A stretch of 64,000 bases of DNA, from assembly GCA_015832175.1 (NCBI GenBank), contig WJXW01000012.1, positions 1,694,001 to 1,758,000 on the forward strand, read 5' to 3'. The notes beneath the pieces are model-generated. The model saw only the letters and a program-made list of their open reading frames with translations. It had not been told where the DNA came from and did not search any database. The stretch comes from Paraphaeosphaeria minitans (taxonomy: Eukaryota; Ascomycota; Dothideomycetes; Pleosporales; Didymosphaeriaceae). Below are positions 55,093-64,000 of the stretch, piece after piece; positions within the stretch are counted from its first letter, which is position 1, and each line of letters begins with the position of its first letter. Both the position numbers and the translations under genes were made by a program.

Positions 55093-56970
55093 CTAGACGG
55101 CCGAAAACACCGCCGTGCAGCCCCTTCCGCACTCGACGCGCTGCTCCATCTCGACGGTCCGGCCGTTGAACTTGACCTTGTTCCGCGGCGTGATCTGGAA
55201 CCGGTGCATCTCGCGCTCCCGCTTCTCGCCAAATGCGCTCAGCGCCTTCTCGCGCTCGACCTCGGCGGCCTGGTCCAGCGGCTGGATGTACGTCGGATTT
55301 GGCGCGTTCGCGCGCTTCCCCGTGCCGAGCTGGTAGAACTCGTTGTTGCCCCAGAAGAGGATGTCGCGGCCCCAGTTCGTGTCGTTTTCCGTCAATTTTG
55401 AAGACGCGCGCCGGGTGTTTGCAGGGACGGCGACGGAAGCGACATTGTCCATGACGGCGGCTGCGTGGGTGGCGCCGATGGACATGTACGCCAGCCTGAT
55501 GGGGATGACGGTGGAGGTGGGCTCGTCGTATTCGTAGAGGCTAGAGAAGGCGGGGAGCTTGGTGGGCGTCGACTGGAGGTGGGTCCAGCGGCCGTTGCCG
55601 AGCTGACCGGTGAGTCCGAAGCCGAAGCCCCAGACGTCGGCTTGGATGCGGGAGGAGGTGGAGGAGGCGCCGGTGACGGGCTTGGTGGCTTCGATGGCGA
55701 GGAAGGAGGTGTTGCCGCCGGCGAAGACGTTGGCTACCGAGGTTTGCTGGGCGGTGCCGGCGTAGAGACGTTGGGTGGGGAGCAGAGAGGGCGCGTCGAT
55801 GAAGCTGGCTTCCGGGTTGAAGTCGAAACCGAGTTGGCCGGAGGAGTTCTGGGGGAGTGAGTATGGGGTTCAGGTGGGAGGTGGAATGGAGGCACTCACG
55901 TCGCCAAAGCCAAAGGCTCGACCGGCCGCATCGCTGACCAGGCTGTGGAAGTCTCCGGTTGCGATGTGCCGTACGGGAAAACCTTTGAGTGTGGTGATCT
56001 CGTGGGGGTTGTCGAAAGCACCGTCCGGGCGCGACTCCCACGTGAGACCCGGAATACCGAGCTGGCCTTTGCGGGGATAGTCTTGGGTCCCAGAGGCGAA
56101 GGAGAAGACGCGTCCGGTAGAAGTGAGCATCAGCGCATGCTCCAAGCCCGACGAGATTTGTGTGACACGTTCACCCCAACCGAGGGTCTGGGGAGTCCGC
56201 AGGCGGTAGGAGATGTCGTTGGACAACCCCCAGAAAGGGAGCCAGGATGTGGAGGCCGGCTTGGGGCCAGTCTTCTGGTCTTGCTGCGACACAGGTATCG
56301 AGTATACATGGCCCGACTTGGAGAGTGCTATGATTCGGTCGCGCGATATCGAGATGGAAGTCAAGTTCTTTCCTCTTAGCGTTGGCGTTGGGTGTGTGGT
56401 TTCGGTGGAGAAGGCGGACCCCCATTGCAGCAGATCGCCCCTCTCGTCAACAGCCGCGCCAAAGGCCTTGTCCAGCTTGATGTCCCTGAGCAGCTTCCCG
56501 TCGAAGAAGGGTATCCGGCGGGGTGTTTTTATGAAGGATTCGTTCGAGTCTGGCGCCACGACCTTGGCTGAATTGGAACCCCAAGCGTAGACGCCCGGGT
56601 TCTCCCAGCTCTTTTGGACCTGCAAGTGTTGGGAGCTGATGATGGTCCTGTTCTCTTCGGGCGAGGTCGGTTTCCGGCGGGGCTTCTCAAAGGCCAGCTG
56701 GTGCTGTTCCTGGGGCGGCTCCTCGGCATGGAGCTCGCGCAGTAAAGGCTCTCCATTGTACCACTGCCATGCGGTTGCGGTGGCGCCGAGGGCTGTGACG
56801 GTGACGAGGGAGCGGACAAGGTGTTGCTGGCGGCGCTGGGCGTACGGGTGGGGTATGGCGCGCACTCTGCTCTGATTCGAAGACCTGGTGACCATGTGCC
56901 TGCCGATGGGCGGGGCGTGGGCGTGGGGCGCTCGAACAGTCGCGCGCAAGAGGGAGTTGGTGCTGAGCAT
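55093..56970 (-). CDS. FMP25: Mitochondrial RCC1-repeat protein, FMP25-like
   Basis: Predicted 608 aa in two exons (56970-55900, 55848-55093; 51-nt intron). The N-terminus (MLSTNSLLRATVRAPHAHAPPIGRHMVTRSS) is basic and amphipathic like a mitochondrial presequence. One membrane segment (LVTVTALGATATAWQWY) follows. The rest is a chain of RCC1 blades: PGVYAWGSNSAKVV, GAAVDERGDLLQWG, GLEHALMLTSTGRVFSFASG, TGDFHSLVSDAAGRAFGFGD, NSSGQLGF, ADVWGFGFGLTGQLGNG and FWGNNEFYQLGTG. Yeast Fmp25 is an inner-membrane RCC1 protein needed for respiratory complex III assembly, with this same layout. Assignment is by architecture. A start 56 codons upstream is possible but would bury the presequence. It diverges from COG3. 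Confidence 0.8.
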
Positions 56971-57728
56971 CGTGTGCTGGGATTGTGGTGGGTCGCGGGG
57001 TGGTCGAATTGTTGAGGGAGGATTAGACAGGCGACATGGCTGAGAGACTAGGTTTAGTCGTGAGGCAATGGAGGGGGGCAGGAGGGCGAGGGCGAGGGCG
57101 AGGGCGAGGTAGCTGTGATGCGGCGAAACCAAGGGCAATTACAGAAGTCTAGAACGTCACCATTGGAGAGCGAGAGAGCGAGCTTGACGTTGGTGATCGG
57201 GAGCGGGCATGAGGGAGCATTAGGAGCAGGCGGCACGTGCTTGCCCATAGCAGGCAGCACGTGAGGAATCTTAATCGGATTAGGAGCAGGCAATCTACGA
57301 TGTATCCGGAGTAGGCAGCTCGTGACTAATGTGAAAGACAGTATCACGTGACGAAAGAAGCAGGCAGCACGTGAGGAATCTTGATCAGATTAAAAGCAGG
57401 CAATCTACGATTTCTGGAGTAGGCAGCTCGTGACTGATCTGGAAGACAATATCACGTGACGGCAGAAGCAAGCAGCACGTGAGGGATCTAAATCAGATTA
57501 GGAGCAGCCACCCAGCGAGGGTGAGGGTGAGGGTGAGGGTGCAGGTCATCTGGAGCAGCCAGTTCCTGACGAATCCAGAGCAGGCACATCGTGACTAATC
57601 CGGGGCGGGGAAACCCCAGGCTTGGCAGACAGTAAGCGAACTCCCTAGTAAACATTCCTAGTCTAGACTACCTCACCCTCTACTGTTTACTGTCTACCAT
57701 CTACCATCTTCCCTCTACCGTCTACACA
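56971..57728. promoter_or_regulatory. Divergent promoter of the FMP25-like gene and COG3
   Basis: 758 bp containing six CACGTG palindromes (57234, 57258, 57345, 57368, 57453, 57476), most of them inside a tandem repeat. A (GAGGGT)n tract follows at about 57517-57540, and pyrimidine-rich CTACC repeats lie just before the COG3 start. CACGTG is the core site of fungal bHLH factors (Cbf1/Pho4/USF type). Regulation by such a factor is inferred. Confidence 0.6.
57251..57510. repeat. ~110-bp minisatellite carrying CACGTG sites
   Basis: About 2.4 copies of a 108-110 bp unit. The CAGGCAGCACGTGAGGAATC block starts at 57251, 57361 and (diverged) 57469. Each full unit has two CACGTG sites, one AATCTACGAT block and one GCTCGTGACT block. 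Confidence 0.85.
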
Positions 57729-60513
57729 ATGTACGAAGATGCCTCGTGGTACTCGTCCTTTGTGCCGCGCGCTGTCAAGCCCATAGACAAGACCCACCAC
57801 CGCCGCCGCGAGTCGCGTCTGGACCTGCCAAGCGTAAGCCCACTCTCTGTTTGACGGCAACGGCCATCGCCATGGCCACGTTCAAGCGTGTGTGTATTGA
57901 TTGTTCGTCTGTAGGAGCGCCCCGCTGACCTCGAGCCCGTAGAAGCCATCGTCGCCTCCAATCAAGACACCACCGAGCCCCTCCATGGCCCGCCGCCGCC
58001 CACCGTGGCCCGACGCGCAAAGTCGTACAGCGACTTCTACGGCCTCGCGCGCCCCCACCTGAACAAGGAGACGGAAAGCGATCGCAACAAGTCACGGGAG
58101 AATATTAGCAATGACCTGGACTTCGCCGAATGGTGAGTGGCTTCCAGTGCGCCCTATCCCACCCTATCAAAAAGCTCATCGCCCAGGTACAAAGGCGTCC
58201 AGGACGAGCTGTTAGAAGCCAGCCATGACGAGTACAAGCTATACCTGGACCAGCTGCACCTCACCCGCGCCCACCTCGACACCATCCTCGCCGACACATC
58301 CCACGCCCTCGCCATCCTCTCGTCCCTCACCGCATCCTTCCAGGCCGTCGACGCCCAGACCACCGCGTTCCGATCCCAATGCGAGCGCCTTATGGACGAC
58401 CAGAAGCGCATCACCAACCTGGCCGACGATATGGAGCAGAACCTGCGCTACTATTTGTACCTCGAGCCCATGACCACGAGGCTCAATGCCCCCGGAGCTG
58501 CCAGCATCGTGCGCCGCAACGACTTCACCGAAATGCTGGCGAACCTGGACAGCTGTCTCGACTACATGCACGCCCATCCTAACCACCGCGAGTCGTCCAC
58601 CTACCGCTCCAGATACCGCTTGCTCCTCACCCGCGCCCTGACCCTCATCCGCGTGCACTTCACCAATGCGTTGCGCGACATGGCCTCAGACGTGGCGAAA
58701 CGAATAGCAGACCGCCAGCTGAACGACACCACGTCCTCGGCCCTGCTGTATGCAAAGTTCCGTGTAGGCGCACCCGAGCTGAAGAAGATGGGCCTCGAGA
58801 TCCAGAAGCGCGCCGTGCTCCCCGCTGGTGCAGAACCCGGAGCCGAGGCCGAGTACCAGAGCTTGATGAACGAGCTGCACCAGAGCTACTCAGCCACCCG
58901 CCGCCGCCTGATTCTGCCCATGGTCACGAAGAAGATTGGAGAAATCGCACACGCACCGAGCTCCGCCAACCATCTGGTGGCCTTTGCCCGCAGCAGCATC
59001 AGCTACATGCGCCGGATATGCTCCGACGAGTCCGACCTGTGGGCTGAGTGGTTTGACGGCGACCGCGCCATGTACGACTATCTGGAGGCCATGTGCGAGC
59101 CCATGTACGACCATCTGCGCCCACGAACCATTCACGAAACCCACATCCTCCAGCTATGCGAGTTGTCCACCTTCATCCAGACCCAATACATGGAAGATGA
59201 GGACGAGGACGAATCACCTCTCGAGGCACCCAAGCTGCTTTTCCAGCATCTTGTGCAGCCGGCATTGCACGATGCACAAGACAGACTCGTCTTTCTGTCC
59301 CTTGCCGTCCTGCGCGACGACATCGAGCGCTACAAGCCAAAGCCGGAAGACCTGGACTACCCACTCAAAAACAAGAAGCAAGCTCTGTCAGGTTCCAAGT
59401 CTGGTCAACCAGCGCTGTCGGGCAAAAAGGGACCCAAGACGGATCTCCCACCAACGCCCCAGATGCCGAAGACGCCCACAGTGGTCGACGAGGATGACTC
59501 GGATGCCAAGTACAGCTTCAACACAGAAGCCGCCTTCAAGGATTGGTATCCCACGCTGCGGAAAGCAATCTGGCTGCTCAGTAAAATATACCGCCTTGTC
59601 CACGTAAGCTTGCACCTCCAGTGCACACCGGCTCTGCTAATCATGCCAGTCCTCCGTGTTCGACGACCTCGCCCACCGCATCGTCCACAGCACCACCCTC
59701 TCTCTCCGCCACGCCTCAACCCTCATCTCCAAATCCGCCTCCCCCACCGATGCCGCTCTCTTCCTCATCTCCCACCTGCTCCTCCTCAAACAGCAAATCG
59801 TCGCCTTCGACATTGAATTCGTAACCCCAGAAACCGACCTCCAATACGACGTCTCCACCATCACAAACACCTTCTGGGAACTCCGCTCGCGTGGCAACCT
59901 CTTCAACCCACGCGAGCTCGTCGGCCTGCTCATCCCCAAAGTCGTCGAAAACATGCTCGACGCCAAAGCCGAAGTCGACACCGTCCTCCGTCAGGCCATC
60001 AACGACTTCACCGCGCAATTTGTGAATCGCATCACCGAGCCCATCAAGTCCAAGGATGGGAAAAACGTCAAAGTCCCGCCCGCCGAAGCCGCGCCCCGCA
60101 CGGCCAAGATGCGCAAGAACGTCGAGCACGATACACCGTTCCTGCGCGGGAAGCTCGAGGAGTACATTTCGGACCACCGCACGCGCGAGATGCTGGTTGC
60201 TGCGGTTTTGGAGGCTGTGGGACAGACGTACGAGGACTGGTTCGACACCGCGTACACGCCTAGCTTGGACGGGGTGGGGCGCAGCGCCAAGGGCAAGGGG
60301 CCTGCAGATGGGGTGTGGGATCCTGACGTGTTTTCCGAGTGGTGTGGGGGCGTATTTCGGGTGGGTACGTTGGGGTTGGGGCTTCTCGATGCTGAGAACG
60401 AGACGGGGTATGAGGGGAGTGAGGGGAGTGAGGACGAGAGCGATGATGATGATAGTATGCGGGCGGTTAGCGAGAGGACGGGCGGGACAGGGATCCGGAT
60501 CCGGATGTCATAA
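57729..60513 (+). CDS. COG3: Conserved oligomeric Golgi complex subunit 3 (Sec34)
   Basis: Predicted 867 aa in four exons: 57729-57833, 57915-58132, 58187-59603, 59650-60513 (introns 81, 54 and 46 nt). COG3 is in lobe A of the COG tethering complex, which retains Golgi enzymes by retrograde vesicle tethering. The Sec34 region is clear: FAEWYKGVQDELLEASHDEYKLYLDQL, the coiled stretch ERLMDDQKRITNLADDMEQNLRYY, RRNDFTEMLANLDSCLDYM, ALTLIRVHFTNALRDM, DESDLWAEWF and YDYLEAMCEPMYDHLRP. An acidic and Pro/Lys insertion interrupts the middle (EDEDEDE; KKGPKTDLPPTPQMPKTP). The C-terminus is acidic and low-complexity. No key segment is missing. Confidence 0.92.
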
Positions 60514-61132
60514 GGAAGGGAGCAGGAGGCCTTGCATGCGTGCGTGGCATCCTGCGCAAAATACCCAACGCCCGAGGAGTCGCGATCTTGAAAAATCAAG
60601 TCAAATCAATCCATATCACATCAAATCAAGCAAGCAAGCCAACATCGTGCCGACGCCTGCACCTGGGTATCATGATAGCCTTTACGCACAGCAGGATTGA
60701 CTGACTGACTGACTGACTGACTGACTGACTGATTGACTGACTGACTGGCTGACTAACGAACTGCCTGATTAAACAATCCACAACCCCGCACACCCATCGT
60801 CGTCCCCTCTCCGACTAGTTACGAGCTGAGGCTGTGGATGAAAAAAAGATTTTGCTGGCTTGCGAGACAGTGTGGACGCAGTGCCGGGGCGGCAAATATT
60901 TTGGTGCACGTGGGCGCCCACGGGGAGAGAGAGGGAGGGGGTATTCGGGACCTACGTGCGAAGAGCCGGGACTGGTGGACCGTGGGATGTAGAATAGATA
61001 CAAAGCTGAAGAATCAAGGTGGTGTCGCAACATGCCACACGCCACACGTATGTAGGTAGGTAGGTAGGTAGACTAGATAGACTAGATAGACTAGGTACCT
61101 TACCTTTACCCTACCCCTACCCCTACCTCCCC
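60514..61132. other. Intergenic region rich in simple repeats
   Basis: 619 bp between convergent genes. It holds a (GACT)n tract (about 60697-60750), a (GTAG)n tract (about 61051-61070) and CCCTACCC repeats (about 61107-61130). No gene is seen. Confidence 0.6.
60697..60750. repeat. (GACT)n tetranucleotide microsatellite
   Basis: More than ten consecutive GACT units with two single-base variants (GATT, GGCT). Confidence 0.9.
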
Positions 61133-64000
61133 CTACGCCCCGTCCAACCAAAACGCCTCCCACGCCCCCTTCCACTTCACCTCCTTCAACACCCTCAGCC
61201 ACTCCTTAAACGCGACCCCGTCCTCCCCCTCAAGCACGACCACGCCATCCGTGACACCCCGCCAGCCCTCGACGGGCCCCTTCAAGTAGCGGTGGTTTGG
61301 CCCGCAGTACTCTCCCCCGACCGTGGCGCGAGGCGAGCACGTGCCGTCGTTGTACGCCTGGCGCTTGGCGTAGCACGGCGCGCAGAGGCAGGCGTCGGCG
61401 CAGATAGTGCAGAAGTACAGCGTGCGACCTTTCCAGGCGTGGTACGAGGTGCTGTCGGTGCACTCGCCGCAGCAGGTGTAGTACATGTCGCCGTCGAGGT
61501 CGCCTTCGTTGGTGGGGAGGGTGGAGGCGGTAGATGAGGCGTCGTCCTCGTCCTCGTCTTCATCTTCGTCTTCATTTTCGTCTTCATCGTCATCTTCATC
61601 GTCATTTTCATTTTCATTTTCATCTTCATCTTCATCTTCATCTTCATCTTCATCTTCATCTTCATCTTCATCTTCATCTTCATCGTCATCTTTATCGTCA
61701 TTGTCATCGTCATTGTCATCGTCCTTGTCATCGTCGCCATCGCCCTCTTTCCCTACGCCACCCTCGTCGGCGTCTGCAGCGCCGCCATCTTTCCCGCCTT
61801 CTTCTGCACCCTCCTCTTCTGTGTCAAGTGACTTGTCCACAACCGAGAAGATCGCGGATATCAGCGTTCTCGCTTCCTTCTCAAACCCGCCCATTACATC
61901 CAGCAGCATAGCCATGTGATGCAGATTGTCCGAGTCGTTCCACCCAACGTCATCTGTCAAAGAATCATAGCACACATCGAACACCTGCTGAAGAATCCCT
62001 TGATACTCGACCAGTGGGCCCATCTTCTTGACCATGCGCGCCAGCACGAGTCGGTGGTGGTTCTCCATCGACTTCCAGCTCGAGACTGAACGAGCGAGCG
62101 GCCGGCTAGTAACGCCCTTCATCTCAGCAATGATGGCTGCTTTGCGCACTGGGTCACTGCTGGTGCGGAACTGCTCGTAGAGGAAGTCGCTAATGAAGTC
62201 GATGGTTGCCACCATGGTCCAGGCGGAGTCTCGCCCCGTGAAGCGGTACGCCGACCCGTCCGACTCCGTCTCCAGGATCTCGTCCGCGAGTTGCTTTGCT
62301 GCGGACATGTCGCCACACACTCTCCATTGTGCATACGCCAGCTCCAATCGCATCGGTGCACCGGCCTCAACAGCGTCGAGTAGGTTTATGATTTCCTTGT
62401 AGGTCTCGACCATGAATTTGGTCTCGTTGGCACGCCCGCACGCTCGCTGAAAGGCTTGATGCTGAAAGGCCTGATCCTGCTCGTCATTTTCGTCGTACTT
62501 CCACGTAGCCCAGGCCAGTCGCTCAAGAGGGGTCCAGCTTCTCACTGCGCTGACGATGGCAGCAGGATCATCGAACTTTTCCGAGATCAGAGAGCCAAGT
62601 TGGTCCTGTAGATCCTCGCCTAGCATGGGCGTGTCTGGTAGTGTGCGTCGTGCCGCTTCGTAGCTTGCTGCTGCCTCTTCTATCAGTGACTGCTCAGATT
62701 CGATCTTGGCACGTGTGACAAAGGAGCGGCGGACCAGCGCAGGAGGTATGTTCGTTATATCGGAGAGTACAGATTTGATCGTGCTGTAGGCCTCCTCGTA
62801 ATCCTCCTGCCAGTACAAGATGTTCGCGAGGAGATCAGTCGCCTCGAATCTCTTGACTGGATCGGATGAGGCGATTTCGACGGCTTTCTGGGCTGCTGAA
62901 AAAGCGTCCTCGTAGTATCCGGAATCGTGTAGCAGCAAAGCTATTGCGTAGGAGGCATTGTCGCTTGCAACATCTGGGAACGCTTTTGAGATGGCCAGAA
63001 TCTCTTTCAAGTCGAAGGTCTCTTCGTCGGTATCCTCGTCGTAGTCTGTGTCGCGAAGCATTTTGTGGAGGTCAGTCTGATGAAAAGTCAGTACCTGTCC
63101 TTTTAGAGGCAAGCACAGTCCTAAAACTGATGACGCCTTTGTCGATACTCACCCTGCCCAACGCACTCCTCGCAAAACCATAAGACTGATTGACAGATTT
63201 CAGATCCGTCGCGGAAAGCCATCTCCTGATGTGAGATTTTGCCAAGTTGATGAAGACTTTCTGCCAGTTGGAGGATATGTCTTTGACCCATGCAGTCGTG
63301 CTTTCGTTCAGCTTGCCTTCTCCCAATTCGCCGGCGATTTCCATGAAATATTTGACTTTAGTTTCCAGACCATTTATACCGAGATATTCGTAGTATAAAT
63401 CTTGCTTCTCAATGCTCGCAGCCACTCCGTCTTCACCATTGAACACCGCTCCCATAGCCTCCAGAAGTTCGATCTTCTGCTCTTCCGTCGGGCGTCCTAG
63501 TTTGTTGTACCACCACACCCAGCCGAGATGTATGAGCCAGGCATACCCTGCAAATCCACGCAGCCTGTTGCTCACATCCGTGTCAGACTTTTGGCGTAGA
63601 ATTTGAGAAAGTGTAATGAATATCTGCCGATGCGCCTCGAAGCCAGTGGTACGTAAGCTGTCTGGGTCCTCATCAAACTTGGCAGCCCTGAAGTAATCGC
63701 GCATAGAGCGTTCCTGGAACTTCAAAGGAAGGTTCCAATCATCGTAAGCATTCTCGTGACGATTTTCTTGACCCTGCAAGTCGTCTAATTCAGAATCCGA
63801 GGGAGAAGACAGGTCAACCTCTTCTATGCGGTCAGCGATGCGCAGGAAACGACCAAGTTGGGGGCTTTGTAGCTCTTCTTCAAGGTCGAGGTTTCCGGGA
63901 AGCAGTTTCACAATCGCCAGTGCTTCCGAAAGAGTGATCGGGCGCACAGCGAAGGCGATCCAGAAGAATAAGCTTTTCAAGGCTTGCTTTTGCTCGTTGC
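61133..64000 (-). CDS. NACHT/STAND NLR-like protein, C-terminal part (TPR region, acidic linker, Cys-rich finger); 5' end outside window
   Basis: The frame is open to the right edge (NEQKQALKSLFFWIAFAVRPITLSEAL), which is the winged-helix boundary of fungal NACHT proteins, so the NACHT domain must lie beyond 64000. A 76-nt intron (63077-63152) joins SALGR to TDLHKMLRD. LPLKFQERSMRDYFR is the usual post-NACHT motif. Downstream are TPR-like helices (ASYAIALLLHDSGYYEDAFSAAQKAVEI, ATDLLANILYWQEDYEEAYSTI). A low-complexity D/E/N/K linker of ~90 residues follows, then a Cys-rich finger (CCGECTDST..HAWKGRTLYFCTICADACLCAPCY). Such proteins act in fungal non-self recognition and programmed cell death. 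The N-terminal effector domain is not visible. Confidence 0.82.
61545..61740. repeat. Coding (TCATCT/TCGTCC)n microsatellite encoding the acidic linker
   Basis: Near-perfect trinucleotide-based array, read on the minus strand as GAT/GAA/GAC/AAT codons inside the NLR-like gene. Length polymorphism between isolates is likely. Confidence 0.9.

Noticed and set aside
60697..61130. CCCTACCC and GTAG repeats considered as telomeric sequence
   Set aside because: The unit is not the fungal TTAGGG repeat, the tracts are short, and genes continue on both sides.
61485..61919. Poly-serine frame antisense to the acidic linker
   Set aside because: Simply the complement of the GAT/GAA microsatellite.

Overview
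The window is nuclear DNA of a filamentous ascomycete (Pezizomycotina, probably a Dothideomycete; the class is an inference). Evidence: short 42-97 nt spliceosomal introns with GTRNGT donors and CTRAC-type branch points, typical fungal families (HET, HeLo, NACHT-TPR, AA7 oxidases, Dal5-type MFS, EthD, CE12), and a transposon destroyed by C-to-T/G-to-A (RIP-like) mutation. I rebuilt exon structures by hand from splice sites and reading frame. Every complete multi-exon model sums to a whole number of codons.

Layout. 1.1-6.0 kb: 2OG-Fe(II) dioxygenase, UDP-glucose dehydrogenase and a sugar-phosphate/nucleotide-sugar transporter. 6.07-8.98 kb: an AT-rich dead PIF-Harbinger transposon with terminal inverted repeats and a 3-bp target duplication. 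9.3-10.9 kb: PLOD-type type II glycosyltransferase. 11-19 kb: small unknown gene, HET relic, DUF726/TMCO4-like hydrolase, a mitochondrial-type SDR and a broken Baeyer-Villiger monooxygenase. 19.9-27 kb: CE12 esterase, S33 peptidase, second HET relic, small membrane protein, Dal5-type permease. 27-35 kb: a doubtful basic ORF, secreted EthD protein, CBM18-AA7 oxidase, a non-autonomous Harbinger MITE, and a small secreted beta/gamma-crystallin-like protein. 36.4-39 kb: astacin metalloprotease with a 10-nt microexon, and a J-domain protein.

39.1-50 kb is the most interesting block. A HeLo-pseudokinase protein is divergently paired with an active-looking kinase-ankyrin protein. This resembles the executioner/activator logic of animal MLKL and RIP kinases. 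A four-domain RNA end-repair protein (2H + EEP + nucleotidyltransferase + MJ1316/DUF504) lies convergent to it. 51-64 kb: Dabb-GFA fusion, GPI-anchored Cys-rich protein, mitochondrial RCC1 protein (FMP25-like), COG3, and the 3' part of a NACHT/TPR NLR-like gene running off the right edge.

The window mixes housekeeping genes (COG3, FMP25-like, UGD, DUF726) with accessory genes for secretion and conflict. The accessory set is the two HET relics, the HeLo/kinase pair, RNA repair and the NLR. No tRNA, rRNA or CRISPR array was recognised.
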